Translations under genes and position numbers: made by a program
The notes under the pieces: model-generated
Told to the model about the DNA's origin: nothing
Databases searched by the model: none
What the model saw: only the letters and a program-made list of their open reading frames with translations
Assembly (NCBI RefSeq): GCF_900109565.1
Contig: NZ_FNZZ01000001.1
Location: forward strand, 372,001 to 436,000
Reading direction: 5' to 3'
DNA from: Sphingomonas palmae
GTDB lineage: Bacteria; Pseudomonadota; Alphaproteobacteria; Sphingomonadales; Sphingomonadaceae
Length of the DNA stretch: 64,000 nucleotides
Part shown: positions 31,577 through 42,228 of the stretch, piece after piece
Numbering within the stretch: position 1 is the first letter of the stretch
How the letters are laid out: each line of letters starts with the position of its first letter

Positions 31577-31606
31577 AGAAAAAGCCGGGTCATTGCTGAC
31601 CCGGCT
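31577..31606 (-). terminator. Intrinsic terminator of tRNA-Arg
   Basis: On the minus strand a perfect ten-base stem (AGCCGGGTCA / TGACCCGGCT, loop GCAA) is followed by a U-rich tract (TTTTTCTT). It lies about 50 bases after the tRNA-Arg 3' end and is the clearest rho-independent terminator in the window. Confidence 0.85.
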
Positions 31607-31654
31607 CCATCCACCCAGATGGTGGTTTCTCCACCCACTCTCTCGAAGAAGAGT

Positions 31655-31730
31655 GGCGCGCCCGGAACGATTCGAACGTCCGACCCTCAGATTCGTAGTC
31701 TGATGCTCTATCCAGCTGAGCTACGGGCGC
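31655..31730 (-). tRNA. tRNA-Arg (anticodon ACG)
   Basis: 76-base tRNA on the minus strand. The acceptor stem GCGCCCG pairs with CGGGCGC, the discriminator is G and CCA is encoded. The anticodon arm CAGA-CTACGAA-TCTG gives anticodon ACG, expected to be edited to ICG and to read CGU/CGC/CGA. The D arm (AGCTCAGCTGGATAGAGC) and T arm (GGTTCGAA-type, here CGTTCGAATCG) are normal. Confidence 0.97.
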
Positions 31731-31744
31731 CCTGTGGAGGCGCG

Positions 31745-31773
31745 CTGATACGAGGGCTTTTCTGATCGCGCAA
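31745..31773 (-). promoter_or_regulatory. Candidate promoter of tRNA-Arg
   Basis: On the minus strand TTGCGC (31773-31768), a 17-base spacer and TATCAG (31750-31745) end 14 bases before the tRNA 5' end. Spacing and position fit a housekeeping-sigma promoter; the hexamers are partial matches, so this is a prediction by eye. Confidence 0.45.
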
Positions 31774-31814
31774 GTCCGTTGCGCACTTTTCCCGAAGAAT
31801 TTATCGCGAGCATC

Positions 31815-32330
31815 ATGCCGCCTCGTCCTGCACATCTTCCACTGCTGCTCTGCGCGGCGCTCGCTCCTCTCGCCGGCTGCGCCGTGCCGGAGGGACCCTT
31901 CCCTTCGCTGGCGCCGCGTGCCGTGGAGAAGCTGGGGTTCGCCGAGCCGGCTGCACCCCCGCCTGCCCCTGTCGCACCCGATCCCGCGCTCGACGAACGG
32001 CTGGCCGACAATGCGCGCGAGCGGATCGAGGCGGCGAAGGCGTTCGATGCCGGTGCGAACCGGGCCGAACGACTGGCGCGCGCGGCGCGCGGCGCGAAGG
32101 CGGGCAGCGAACCCTGGCTCGACGCGCAAACCGCGCTGGCGGAGCTGGATGCCTTGCGGGCGCGGCATCAGGACGCGCTGGGCGTGCTCGAGGATCTCGC
32201 TTCTTCACGCGCGCAGGCGCTGCTGCCGGCCTATCCGGCGCTGGAAACCGCCTTGCAGGCGGCGCGCGCCACCAGCGCGGCACAAACGCGGCGCATCGAC
32301 TCGATCGCTGCCAGCCTCGCGCCGGCGTGA
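31815..32330 (+). CDS. Putative lipoprotein with helical C-terminal region
   Basis: About 171 aa. From ATG at 31815 the signal PPRPAHLPLLLCAALAPLAGC ends in the lipobox LAGC. An Ala/Pro-rich linker (PAAPPPAPVAPDPA) and an Ala/Arg/Glu-rich helical, probably coiled-coil, region follow. An in-frame ATG at 31779 would add 12 residues and spoil the signal. No domain is recognised. The stop lies four bases from the convergent MFS/spermidine-synthase gene. Confidence 0.75.
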   Translation: MPPRPAHLPLLLCAALAPLAGCAVPEGPFPSLAPRAVEKLGFAEPAAPPPAPVAPDPALDERLADNARERIEAAKAFDAGANRAERLARAARGAKAGSEPWLDAQTALAELDALRARHQDALGVLEDLASSRAQALLPAYPALETALQAARATSAAQTRRIDSIAASLAPA

Positions 32331-32334
32331 CGCG

Positions 32335-34539
32335 TCAGAAGCGCAGCAGCGGCAGGATCGAGCCATAATCGTCGGTCCAGGGGCGGAACCCGTCCCGCGG
32401 GCGGATCGCTTTCCAGTTGGAGGCGCGGCTCGTCACCGCGTCGTACACCGCCTCGTCGCGCGTCATCATGATCCAGGACGACTTGCTCGCGTCCTCCTCG
32501 AACGGGTCGGGCGTGAAGTTGAGGATCGCGGCGTGCCATCCACGCGCCCGCGCGGCTGCGGCGACGACGGGCACCAGATCGAGGTAGCGATTGGACACGT
32601 GCACCGCCAGCACGCCGCGGGGTGCCAGCACGCGACCATAAGTGTCGAACGCTTCCAGCGTCAGCAGGTGCATCGGTACCGCGTCGGAAGAAAAGGCATC
32701 GAGCGCGAGCACGTCGAGCGAAGCCCTCGGCTCTTTCGATAGGCTCACCCGCGCATCGCCGATCACCACGCTCGCGCCCGGCGCGCAATGCCGCAGAAAG
32801 GTGAAATGGCCTGAGGTGGCGATCCTAACCATCGCGGGATCGATCTCGTAGAAGCGCCAGCGCTGCCCCTGCTGGCGGTAACAGGCGAGCGTGCCCGTAC
32901 CCAGCCCGACAACTCCGACCCGCCCCGCATCTCCGTAGAAAATGGGCGCGAGCCGCATTACCTGACCGATACCAGACCCGGGCACGTAATAGGTCGTCGG
33001 CGTCCGCTCGCGCTTCGGACTTCCGGCTAGCTGCACACCGTGCACGGTGGTGCCGTGGACCAGCCTGCGCCGCCGCGGCGCCTCGGCAAGCGTGTAGACG
33101 CCGAAATAGCTGCGCACGCGCGCGCCGGGCTCGAGCGAGAGCGCCAGCGATTGCAGCCCGCCGAACAGCAACAGACCCGACACGAGCACGCCGACGAACG
33201 CGGCGCGTCGACCAACGCTGATGATGCCGAATATCGCGACCGCCAGAAACGAGACGCCAAGGTAGCGGCCCTCGTCCGAGCCGCCTAGTTCGCGCGCGCT
33301 CAGGATGACGAGCACGACCAGCACGATCGCGATCAACGCCGGCACCACGTAGCGACCGCGACGCGCGAACCATAGCTGCGCGATCTGCTGCGCGAGGAAG
33401 GTCTGCGGCATCAGCACACCCGTCGCAATGATCAGGATCGGATACTCCCACGTCCAATCGAATACGATCGGTGCGATTAGCCCGGCGAATACGCCGCCAA
33501 GCGCCCCGCCCGTCGACATCGCGAGGTAGAAGCCGGTCAGATGCCGCGGGTTTGGGCGCAGGCGGTACAATCGCGTGTGCAGCGCGACGGAGGCGACGAA
33601 CAGGACTGCGGCGGCGACCACCAGCGCCAGCGGGGAAGCATTGGTGAAGCCGCCCATCAACATGCCGCCGAACACGACCAACGTGACCGGCGCATAGCGT
33701 GTGATCGCGTCCGCGGCGGTGCGGTTCGCGGCGAAGGCGATTGAGAAGCTTAGCAGGTAGAGCGCGAGCGGCAGCACCCACAACAGCGGCATCGCCAGCA
33801 GGTCGGTGCTGATGAAGGTGCTGGTGGCGAGCATCAGGCCGGAGGGCACCAGGCCGAGTACCATCCATGTCAGCCATTGACCGGCTCGCCAGCCCTGGCG
33901 CGTGTCGGGTGCGATTGCGACGCCATCCTGCCGCCTGGCTACGCGCGGCAGCAGCCGCGTACATGCCAGCACCAGAGCGATCAGCACCACGTAGCCGGCG
34001 CTCCACAACCATCGCTGCGAGGGCACGGTCAGCAACGGCTCGACTAGCAGCGGAAAGGCAAGCAGCCCGGCGAAACTGCCGAGGTTCGATGCCGCATAGA
34101 GTGCGTAAGGATCCTCTCGCGGGTGCGACAGTGCGAACCAGCGCTGGACCAAAGGCGCCTGTGCCGACACTGCGAAGAACAATGGTCCGATCGAGATCGC
34201 GAACAGATATGGCACCCAGAGCGCGGGTTCGGCGCTCGCCGGCATCGCACGCGCGGCCAGTCCGATCGGCAGGAAGGTCGCCGCCGTGATGAGCACGCTC
34301 AGGTGGATCAGGCCCTGCCGCCGCGCGCTCAACCGCCCGAGCAGATGCGCGTAGGCGTAGCCGCCCAGCAGCAACGCCTGATACACCAGCATCGCCGAGT
34401 TCCAGACCGCTGCGGCGCCGCCTAGACGCGGCAGCGCGATGCGCGCGATCATCGGCTGGACGAGGAACAGCAGGAACGAGCCAGTCAGGATCGTGGCGAC
34501 GAACAACCAACGCCGGCCGCGCGCGGGATCAGCCATCAT
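32335..34539 (-). CDS. Fused MFS-like membrane domain / spermidine-synthase-like domain protein
   Basis: 734 aa. About the first 480 residues hold many transmembrane helices (FVATILTGSFLLFLVQPMIARIALP, then AVWNSAMLVYQALLLGGYAYAH). The C-terminal part is a SpeE-like Rossmann fold: GVVGLGTGTLACY at the nucleotide site, YEIDPAMVRIA, VVIGDARVSL and LDAFSSDAVPMHLLT. This two-part architecture occurs widely and is usually annotated as fused MFS/spermidine synthase; polyamine synthesis has generally not been shown for it. Flanked by a lipoprotein gene (convergent) and a GNAT (same strand, about 90 bases upstream). Confidence 0.9.
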   Translation of the reverse strand: MMADPARGRRWLFVATILTGSFLLFLVQPMIARIALPRLGGAAAVWNSAMLVYQALLLGGYAYAHLLGRLSARRQGLIHLSVLITAATFLPIGLAARAMPASAEPALWVPYLFAISIGPLFFAVSAQAPLVQRWFALSHPREDPYALYAASNLGSFAGLLAFPLLVEPLLTVPSQRWLWSAGYVVLIALVLACTRLLPRVARRQDGVAIAPDTRQGWRAGQWLTWMVLGLVPSGLMLATSTFISTDLLAMPLLWVLPLALYLLSFSIAFAANRTAADAITRYAPVTLVVFGGMLMGGFTNASPLALVVAAAVLFVASVALHTRLYRLRPNPRHLTGFYLAMSTGGALGGVFAGLIAPIVFDWTWEYPILIIATGVLMPQTFLAQQIAQLWFARRGRYVVPALIAIVLVVLVILSARELGGSDEGRYLGVSFLAVAIFGIISVGRRAAFVGVLVSGLLLFGGLQSLALSLEPGARVRSYFGVYTLAEAPRRRRLVHGTTVHGVQLAGSPKRERTPTTYYVPGSGIGQVMRLAPIFYGDAGRVGVVGLGTGTLACYRQQGQRWRFYEIDPAMVRIATSGHFTFLRHCAPGASVVIGDARVSLSKEPRASLDVLALDAFSSDAVPMHLLTLEAFDTYGRVLAPRGVLAVHVSNRYLDLVPVVAAAARARGWHAAILNFTPDPFEEDASKSSWIMMTRDEAVYDAVTSRASNWKAIRPRDGFRPWTDDYGSILPLLRF

Positions 34540-34630
34540 GCGTCCGCTCAGATGCCCGATGCGACCACGTGCACGGCGCAGGTTAAGCTTCCAAACTTAG
34601 CTGCGGCGGCGCAACTGCGGCACGGCCCTG

Positions 34631-35161
34631 TCATGCTTGGTGGCGATCGAGCACGTAGATGACCGCGGCGGCAAGCGGATCGTCGGGCGCGAACTTACCA
34701 TGCACGAAGTCGAGCGCTGGCTGATGACTCATACCGAGCCGCTGCATTACAGCTCGGCTCTTCTCATTACGCCGTGCCGTGATCGCGACCACCCGCGCCG
34801 CGGCGGTGTTGAGCCACCCCCAGTCGAGCACCGCGCGCATTGCCTCAAGCGCGTAACCCTGCCGCCAATGCGCCCGCGCGATCATCCAACCGGCCTCCAG
34901 ATCGTTCGCGACCGGTGTATCGTCGCCAGCGATCTTCAACCCGCAAAAGCCGATCACCGCATCATCGGCGCGTCGCACGACGGATCGAAACCCCAGATCG
35001 GGTCCGTAGGACGCGTGACGCGCGAGCGCGGCGTCGCTCTGCTCGGCGGTGTTCACCGGACCCAAATCTGCCATCGCGACCGGATCGGCCCACATCGCGT
35101 GGAGCGCGGCACGGTCGGCGGGTTGCGGCGTGCGCAGGATCAGCCGTTCGGTAACGATCAT
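34631..35161 (-). CDS. GNAT family N-acetyltransferase (RimJ/RimL type)
   Basis: 176 aa. The N terminus TERLILRTPQPADRAALHAMWADP and the acetyl-CoA loop region ARAHWRQGYALEAMRAVLDWGW, then NEKSRAVMQRLGM, place it in the RimJ/RimL-like GNAT group, which acetylates protein N termini or small amines. The substrate is unknown. It lies ten bases downstream of hemB on the same strand and is probably read from the hemB transcript. Confidence 0.92.
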   Translation of the reverse strand: MIVTERLILRTPQPADRAALHAMWADPVAMADLGPVNTAEQSDAALARHASYGPDLGFRSVVRRADDAVIGFCGLKIAGDDTPVANDLEAGWMIARAHWRQGYALEAMRAVLDWGWLNTAAARVVAITARRNEKSRAVMQRLGMSHQPALDFVHGKFAPDDPLAAAVIYVLDRHQA

Positions 35162-35171
35162 GACGACCGCC

Positions 35172-36164
<993 letters not shown>

Positions 36165-36259
36165 TCATGCCATGTCGGCCATGCCCGGTGCCGGTGCAAG
36201 TATTTGCCCGCTCGCAGACGTTACGGAAGCGAAAGCGACGCCGGCGCGTTCGACGTTCC

Positions 36260-37147
36260 ATGACACACACGCGCATCGCGTCCGCCGCCCTGATCGTGAA
36301 CGCCAAATCGCGTCGCGGCCAAAAACTGTTCGCGCGTGCGTGCAAGGAAATGCGCGCGCTCCCCTTCCCGGTCGACGCGCACGCGGTTGAGGATCCGGAG
36401 GAGCTCGAGGCGACTGTCACGCGCGCGCTGGCGAAAAAGCCCGATTTGGTCGTGCTCGGCGGTGGCGACGGTACGATCAGCGGGCTAGTCGACCTGCTCG
36501 TGGGAAAGAATGTCATCCTCGGTGTGCTGCCGCTCGGCACCGCCAACAGCTTTGCGCGCTCGCTCGGGCTGCCGCTCGACATTGCGGGCGCGGTCCGAGT
36601 GCTTGCGGATGGCGAGCCGCGGCGGATCGATCTCGGCATGATTGACGGCGACTATTACGCCAATTGCGCGGCAATGGGGATCAGTCCGCAGATCGCCGCG
36701 ACCGTGCCGCATGCGCTCAAGAAAGTTGCCGGGCGCGTCGGTTATCTCGGTTGGGCGACGCTGCAATTCCTGCGCTTTCATTCCTTCACCCTGATCGTCG
36801 GTGAGGGCGCGTCCGCCGCGCGGATCAAGGCGGTGGAGGTACGCATTTCGAACGGCCCGTTCCACGGCGGCACCGACGTGGTCGAGGGTGCCGAGGTCGA
36901 CTCCGGCGAGATCGTCGTCCAGGCGGTAAAGGGTCCGTTCAAGCGCAACCTGGTCAAGAATTGGGCCGCAGCGTTCTTCCGCCACGAGGCACGGCGCGAA
37001 CATACCACGTCATTCTCGGGCAAGAGCATTCGGCTCGACACCGAGCCATCGGGCATGCCGATCTCGATCGATGGCGAGGTTCTGGCACGAACGCCGGTCA
37101 CCGCGCACATTGCGGCGGCGGTGATCGAGGTGATGGTACCGCGCTAG
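36260..37147 (+). CDS. Diacylglycerol/lipid kinase family protein
   Basis: 295-aa protein of the DAGK catalytic-domain family. The nucleotide-binding GGGDGT motif occurs in LVVLGGGDGTISG, followed by GVLPLGTANSFARSLGLP. The C-terminal part has GPFHGGTDVVEGA and SIRLDTEPSGMPISIDGE, as in YegS/BmrU-like kinases. It probably phosphorylates a membrane diacylglycerol-type lipid. The open frame begins at 36113, overlapping hemB, but ATG at 36260 (MTHTRIASAALIVN) is where homology starts. Confidence 0.93.
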   Translation: MTHTRIASAALIVNAKSRRGQKLFARACKEMRALPFPVDAHAVEDPEELEATVTRALAKKPDLVVLGGGDGTISGLVDLLVGKNVILGVLPLGTANSFARSLGLPLDIAGAVRVLADGEPRRIDLGMIDGDYYANCAAMGISPQIAATVPHALKKVAGRVGYLGWATLQFLRFHSFTLIVGEGASAARIKAVEVRISNGPFHGGTDVVEGAEVDSGEIVVQAVKGPFKRNLVKNWAAAFFRHEARREHTTSFSGKSIRLDTEPSGMPISIDGEVLARTPVTAHIAAAVIEVMVPR

Positions 37148-37162
37148 ACGCAAGCGGCTACG

Positions 37163-38623
37163 TCAGCTCGCCGGGCGCATATTGCCGCCCGGCTCGACGT
37201 CGGCGTGGCTACGTTCGTCGCAATGCGTCTCGGGGGTGAGCAACGCGCCCTTTCGCCAGCCACCGTGGAGATAATAGAGCGCGGCGAGCACCACCGTGGT
37301 CGCCGAGCCGAGCGGAAAGCTCCACCACAAGGCATCCGCGCCCAGCGTCGGCCTGAGCGCAAGTGCCACGCCCAGCCGCACCGGGAACATTGCGATGAAC
37401 AGGATCGCGAGCGGGCCCCACACCGCGCCGTTCGCGCGTACGACCCCGAACAACACCATCGTGACGCCGAACAGCACGAAACCCCAGGTCGAGACGAGGT
37501 TCACGTGCTCCGCGATGCCGAGCACCGCCGAGTCCTCCGGCACGAACAGCGAGAGCAGCGGCCGGTCGAACAGCAGTGCGACGACGATGATCGCGCCGGT
37601 GATCGCCAGATTATAGATGATGCCGCTGCGTGTAATTGCACCGACGCGGTCCCAGCGGCCCGCGCCGATGTTCTGTGCCGCCATTGCGCTGACCGCCGCG
37701 CCGATCGCCATCGCGGGCATCTGGATATAGGTCCACAGCTGCTGCGTGATGCCGTAGGCGGCGGTCGTGTCGACGCCGTTGCGATTGACCAGTCCGACCA
37801 TCGCCAGCCCCGCGCTGGAGATCACCAGCATCTGCGCGCCGATCGGCAACCCTTTGCCGACGATCGTGCCGATCAAGTCGCGCTCGGGCAGGATGTAGCG
37901 TAGTTCCTCGCCGATCAGGCGCAACGGCAGGTCACGCAGGTAGATGTAGCCGATCAGCACCGCGCACGCGACAACGTTGGCGATCAGCGTCGCAGTCGCC
38001 GAACCGGCAATCCCCAGCTCGGGCGCAGGGCCGAGGCCCAGGATGAAGACCGGGTTGAGCCCGGCGTCGAGTACGACCGACAGCCCCATGAACCACAAGG
38101 GCGTGAGCGAATCTCCTATCCCGCGCAGCCCCATGAACATCAGCACCAGCAGCATCGAGGCGGGCAGCCCGAGGAAGATCACGCGCAGGTACGCGAGCGC
38201 TTCGCCATAAGCGTCGCCCGGCGTGGCGAGCAGCGTCAGGATCTGCGGCGCGAAGATCCAGCCGAGCGCACCGGTCACAATCGATCCAGCGAGGACGAGG
38301 CCGATCGCGGAGCCGAATGCACGCCGCGCCGCGTCGTGGTCGCGCCGTCCCCATGCCTGTCCGACAATGATCGTCGCCGCCATGCCGAAGCCGAAGACCA
38401 TGCCGAACATCAGGAACATGATGATGTTGGCGTTGCTGGTCGCGGCGAGTGCATTCTCGCCCAGGAAGCGCCCGACCCAGATCGTGTTGATCGAACCATT
38501 GAGCGATTGCAGCACATTCGAGCCGAGCGTCGGTATTGCGAAGGCGAGCAACGTCGCGCCAATCGGTCCGCGGGTCAGGTCGCGCTGCGGGCCGTGCGCC
38601 GCGGTAGGGGAGGCTTCGTCCAT
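37163..38623 (-). CDS. MATE family efflux transporter
   Basis: 486 aa with about 12 helices. Marks of the MATE/NorM family are GPIGATLLAFAIPTLGSNVLQSLNGS, MAATIIVGQAWGRRD and the C-half repeat AMAIGAAVSAMAAQNIGAGRWDRV. It probably exports cationic drugs or metabolites by Na+ or H+ antiport. It lies alone on the minus strand, convergent with the lipid kinase (about 15 bases) and divergent from the SIMPL gene. Confidence 0.95.
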   Translation of the reverse strand: MDEASPTAAHGPQRDLTRGPIGATLLAFAIPTLGSNVLQSLNGSINTIWVGRFLGENALAATSNANIIMFLMFGMVFGFGMAATIIVGQAWGRRDHDAARRAFGSAIGLVLAGSIVTGALGWIFAPQILTLLATPGDAYGEALAYLRVIFLGLPASMLLVLMFMGLRGIGDSLTPLWFMGLSVVLDAGLNPVFILGLGPAPELGIAGSATATLIANVVACAVLIGYIYLRDLPLRLIGEELRYILPERDLIGTIVGKGLPIGAQMLVISSAGLAMVGLVNRNGVDTTAAYGITQQLWTYIQMPAMAIGAAVSAMAAQNIGAGRWDRVGAITRSGIIYNLAITGAIIVVALLFDRPLLSLFVPEDSAVLGIAEHVNLVSTWGFVLFGVTMVLFGVVRANGAVWGPLAILFIAMFPVRLGVALALRPTLGADALWWSFPLGSATTVVLAALYYLHGGWRKGALLTPETHCDERSHADVEPGGNMRPAS

Positions 38624-38750
38624 GTCGCTGCCCTACCTCCGTCGGTCCGATCCGTTCCCTCAACCGTGCCGCTATTCGCACGCGACGTCCAGAGCGGCGC
38701 TTGGATCATCCTGCGACACGCGTTACGACCTGACGCGAAGGGGAAGTGAC

Positions 38751-39494
38751 ATGCCGTTCGATGCCGCCTTGTTGAGCGCGTTGCTGCTGGTTCAGGCCAC
38801 AGGCGGCGACACGCCGACGCCGCAGATCAGCGTGGCGGGCACGGGCAGCGTCTTCACGCCGCCCGATGTCGCGACCGTCACCTGGACCGTCCACGGCGAA
38901 GGGCCGACGTCCGATGCGGCGTTGACGCAGCTGAACGCCACGCGGCGGGCGATCGACGGCGGTGTGCGCTCGCTGACCACCGCCACGCCCAAGGGCGGCA
39001 ACGTATCGATCCGGGCGGTTCGCAGCCGCGACTGCAACGCGAACAGCTACGGTCCGCCGCAGCTCGATGCCGGTGCGTGCGCGATCGTCGGCTATGTCGC
39101 CGACCTCTCGCTCGAGCTGCGCACCGATCAGGTTTCGAAGGCGGGCACGATCACGGGGTTGATCGGGCGCCTCGGAGCACGCGATCCGCGCGTTTCGTCG
39201 TTCGCGCTCGCCGATCCGCGCGCGGCACAAGCCCGCGCGATGGCCGCGGCGCTGGCCGACGCGCGCACGCGGGCAGAAACAATCGCGCAGGGCGCGCGGG
39301 TGACACTCGGCCCGATCCTCTACGCCTCCGACAGCGGCAACCGCGACACGCCCGACGAAATCGAGGTGACCGGCGCCGCGATGGCACTCCCTGCGCCGCC
39401 GCCCCCACCTCCGCCACCGATCGACGTAAACGTCGCTCCAGCCCCGATCGAGACGCAGGCGACCGCCCGCGTCACGTACCGGATCAACCCGTAA
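38751..39494 (+). CDS. SIMPL (DUF541) domain periplasmic protein
   Basis: 247 aa. An N-terminal hydrophobic signal-like segment (FDAALLSALLLVQATG) is followed by the SIMPL domain: ISVAGTGSVFTPPDVATVTWTV, the helix ATRRAIDG and VGYVADLSLELRT, then the AQARAMAAALADARTRAETIAQ helix. A run of eight prolines interrupts the domain near residue 215. ATG at 38751 has a strong GGGGAAG ribosome site. SIMPL proteins are envelope or signalling adaptors; the exact role here is unknown. Confidence 0.88.
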   Translation: MPFDAALLSALLLVQATGGDTPTPQISVAGTGSVFTPPDVATVTWTVHGEGPTSDAALTQLNATRRAIDGGVRSLTTATPKGGNVSIRAVRSRDCNANSYGPPQLDAGACAIVGYVADLSLELRTDQVSKAGTITGLIGRLGARDPRVSSFALADPRAAQARAMAAALADARTRAETIAQGARVTLGPILYASDSGNRDTPDEIEVTGAAMALPAPPPPPPPPIDVNVAPAPIETQATARVTYRINP

Positions 39495-39549
39495 CGTAGC
39501 TGTCAGCGAGCGGACGGCGCGGACGTGAAAAGCCCCGCCGTCCAACTCG

Positions 39550-42174
39550 TCAGGCGAGCCTCGCCAGCGCAGCCGCGAACCGTTCGGCGTCGGCCGACTT
39601 CTCCGCGTGATCCGCCTTGGCCTTCTCGACCGCCTCGGGCTTGGCGCGCTCGACGAAGCTCGCGTTGCCGAGGCGACCGGCGAGCGCGTCGCGCTCCTTC
39701 TCTGCCGCGGCGAGCGACTTGGTCAGTCGCGCGCGCTCGGCGTCGAGGTCGATAACGCCCTCCAATGCCAGCGCGAAGGTTTCCGCACCCCACAGGATCG
39801 GCGCGCGCGCGCCCTCCGCCTCACCCGCCGTCACAGTGACGCGCGCGAGCCGTTCCACGTAGGAAACGATCTCGACCGGTAGCACGCCGTTGCCGGTGTG
39901 AAGCGCGATCCGCGCGCCCGGCGGTACGTTCAGCTCGGCACGCGCGGCGCGCACCGCCTCGATCAGCTCGATCAGCCCCGAGACTTGCGCGCCCGCCGCC
40001 GGATCGAGCGCGCGCGCGTCCGCCATCGGCCAGTGCGCGACGATCAGCTCGTGCTCGCGCGGGGCGAGCGCGTGCCACAGCTCCTCGGTGATGAACGGCA
40101 TGAACGGGTGGAGCAGCACCAGGATCTGGTCGAGCACCCAGCCCGCAACCGCCTTGGTCTCGTCGTCGATCGAACCCTTGATCAGCTCGAGGTACCAGTC
40201 GCAGAACCGGCTCCAGGTGAACTGGTAGATCGCGTTCGCCGCCGCGTCGAAGCGATAGTCGGCGAGCGCGAGATCGACCGCCTGCACGGTCGCGATCGCC
40301 TCCGCGACGATCCACTTGTTGACCGCGTTTGTCGCGACCGGCGGGTCGAGCGTGGTCGAGCCGCCGATGCCGTTCGCTTGCGCGAAGCGGCTGGCGTTCC
40401 ACAGCTTGGTCGCGAAGTTGCGATAACCCTCGACCCGCTTCTCATCCATCTTGATGTCGCGGCCCTGGCTCTCCATCGCCGCCATGAAGAAGCGCAGCGC
40501 GTCGGCGCCGTATTTGTCGATCAGGCCGAGCGGGTCGACCGTATTACCTTTCGACTTCGACATCTTCGCGCCGTCCGCCGCGCGGACGAGGCCGTGCAGG
40601 TAGAGCGTGCGGAACGGCACATCGCCCATGAAGTGCATCCCCTGCATCATCATGCGCGCATCCCAAAAGAACAGGATGTCGAAGCCCGAGATCAGCACGT
40701 TATTGGGATAGCGGCCGGCGAGCGTGCGGTCCTCGCCCTCGGGCCAGCCGAGCGTCGCGAACGGCCACAAAGCGGAGGAGAACCACGTGTCGAGCACGTC
40801 CTCGTCCTGGCGCAGTTCGACACCCTCGCCCGCCTGTGCCTGCGCTTCCTCGGCCGTCTCGGCGACGAAGACATGCCCGTCCTCGGCGAACCACGCCGGG
40901 ATGCGGTGTCCCCACCAGAGCTGGCGCGAGACGCACCAAGGCTGAATGTTGTCCATCCAGTTGAAGAAGGTCTTCTCCCACGTCTTCGGCACGATCTTGA
41001 TGCGACCGTCGCGGACCGCCTCGATCGCCGGCTGCGCCAGCGTTTTCGCGTCGACATACCATTGATCGGTCAGCCACGGCTCGATCACCTGGCCCGAGCG
41101 GTCGCCGTAGGGGGTCTGGATCACGCGGTCCTCGACGCGTTCCAGATACTCTTGCGCCTGCAACGCCTCGACGATCTCGCGCCGCGCCTCAAACCGGTCC
41201 ATGCCGAGCAAATAGTCGGGGACGAGGCCATCGGCGGTCTGCGTGATCCGCGCTTGCGCATCGAGCATGTTGAGCATGTCACGTGCCTCGATCCCGGCGC
41301 GGCGACCGACCTCGAAATCGTTGAAGTCGTGACCCGGCGTGATCTTCACCGCGCCCGAACCCAGCGCAGGATCAGCGTGCTCGTCGGCGATGATCGGGAT
41401 CGTGCGGCCGGTGATCGGCAGGCGGACGTACTTGCCGATCTTTTCGCGGTAACGCTCATCGTCCGGATGAACCGCGACCGCCATGTCGGCGAGCATCGTC
41501 TCGGGCCGAGTCGTCGCGACCGAGATGAACCCCATGCCATCCTCGAGCGGATAGCGCAGGTGCCAGAACTTGCCCTGCGTCTCGCGCGTCTCGACCTCCA
41601 GGTCGCTGATCGCGGTGCCGAGACCCGGGTCCCAGTTGACCAGCCGTTTGTCGCGGTAGAGAAGTCCTTCGCGATGCAGCTCCACGAAGACCTTGAGCAC
41701 GGCCTTCGAGAAGCCCTCGTCCATCGTGAAGCGCTCGTTAGCCCAGTCCATCGAGCAGCCGAGCCGGCGCAGCTGGCGCGTGATCTCGCCGCCGCTTTCC
41801 GCCTTCCAGTTCCAGACGCGCTCCACGAACTGATCGCGTGACAGGTCGGTGCGCTTCTCGCCCGCGGCGTTCATCTGCCGTTCGACCACCATCTGCGTCG
41901 CGATGCCGGCGTGATCGGTGCCGACGACCCATAGCGCGTCCTTGCCCTTCAACCGAGCGTGACGCGCGAGAATGTCCTGCAACGTGTTGTCGAGCGCGTG
42001 TCCGATGTGGAGCGAGCCCGTCACGTTGGGCGGCGGGTTTACGATCGTCCACGGCTCGGCGTTCGGCCGCTCGGGGCGGAACAACCCCTTCTCTTCCCAG
42101 TGGCGGTACCAGCGGGTCTCGATCGCGGCGGGGTCGAAGGTCTTCGCCAACGTGTTCTGGGGGAGTTCGCTCAT
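39550..42174 (-). CDS. valS: Valyl-tRNA synthetase
   Basis: 874 aa. Class I synthetase motifs: HIGH-type in [15 protein letters not shown] and KMSKS in [15 protein letters not shown]. The editing domain ([16 protein letters not shown]) and the C-terminal coiled-coil arm ([27 protein letters not shown]) are both intact. ATG at 42174 ([15 protein letters not shown]) matches family starts; the frame continues six codons upstream. It is convergent with the SIMPL gene and is separated from popZ-like and tolC by an S9 peptidase gene. Confidence 0.98.
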   Translation of the reverse strand: MSELPQNTLAKTFDPAAIETRWYRHWEEKGLFRPERPNAEPWTIVNPPPNVTGSLHIGHALDNTLQDILARHARLKGKDALWVVGTDHAGIATQMVVERQMNAAGEKRTDLSRDQFVERVWNWKAESGGEITRQLRRLGCSMDWANERFTMDEGFSKAVLKVFVELHREGLLYRDKRLVNWDPGLGTAISDLEVETRETQGKFWHLRYPLEDGMGFISVATTRPETMLADMAVAVHPDDERYREKIGKYVRLPITGRTIPIIADEHADPALGSGAVKITPGHDFNDFEVGRRAGIEARDMLNMLDAQARITQTADGLVPDYLLGMDRFEARREIVEALQAQEYLERVEDRVIQTPYGDRSGQVIEPWLTDQWYVDAKTLAQPAIEAVRDGRIKIVPKTWEKTFFNWMDNIQPWCVSRQLWWGHRIPAWFAEDGHVFVAETAEEAQAQAGEGVELRQDEDVLDTWFSSALWPFATLGWPEGEDRTLAGRYPNNVLISGFDILFFWDARMMMQGMHFMGDVPFRTLYLHGLVRAADGAKMSKSKGNTVDPLGLIDKYGADALRFFMAAMESQGRDIKMDEKRVEGYRNFATKLWNASRFAQANGIGGSTTLDPPVATNAVNKWIVAEAIATVQAVDLALADYRFDAAANAIYQFTWSRFCDWYLELIKGSIDDETKAVAGWVLDQILVLLHPFMPFITEELWHALAPREHELIVAHWPMADARALDPAAGAQVSGLIELIEAVRAARAELNVPPGARIALHTGNGVLPVEIVSYVERLARVTVTAGEAEGARAPILWGAETFALALEGVIDLDAERARLTKSLAAAEKERDALAGRLGNASFVERAKPEAVEKAKADHAEKSADAERFAAALARLA

Positions 42175-42228
42175 GCGACCGCCCTTAGCCAACCGACCCC
42201 GCCCAAGTCACGTTTCAGTTGTGCTAGC

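Noticed and set aside
32825..34510. Open frame of 561 codons in another minus-strand frame of the MFS/spermidine-synthase gene
   Set aside because: It overlaps the whole of a gene with clear helices and Rossmann motifs; Arg/Ala-rich shadow.
38706..39545. Minus-strand open frame of 279 codons opposite the SIMPL gene
   Set aside because: The plus strand has a strong ribosome site, signal-like start and SIMPL motifs; the minus frame has none.
39898..41841. Open frame of 647 codons opposite valS
   Set aside because: It mirrors valS codon structure; no recognisable domain and Arg/Asp/His-rich composition.
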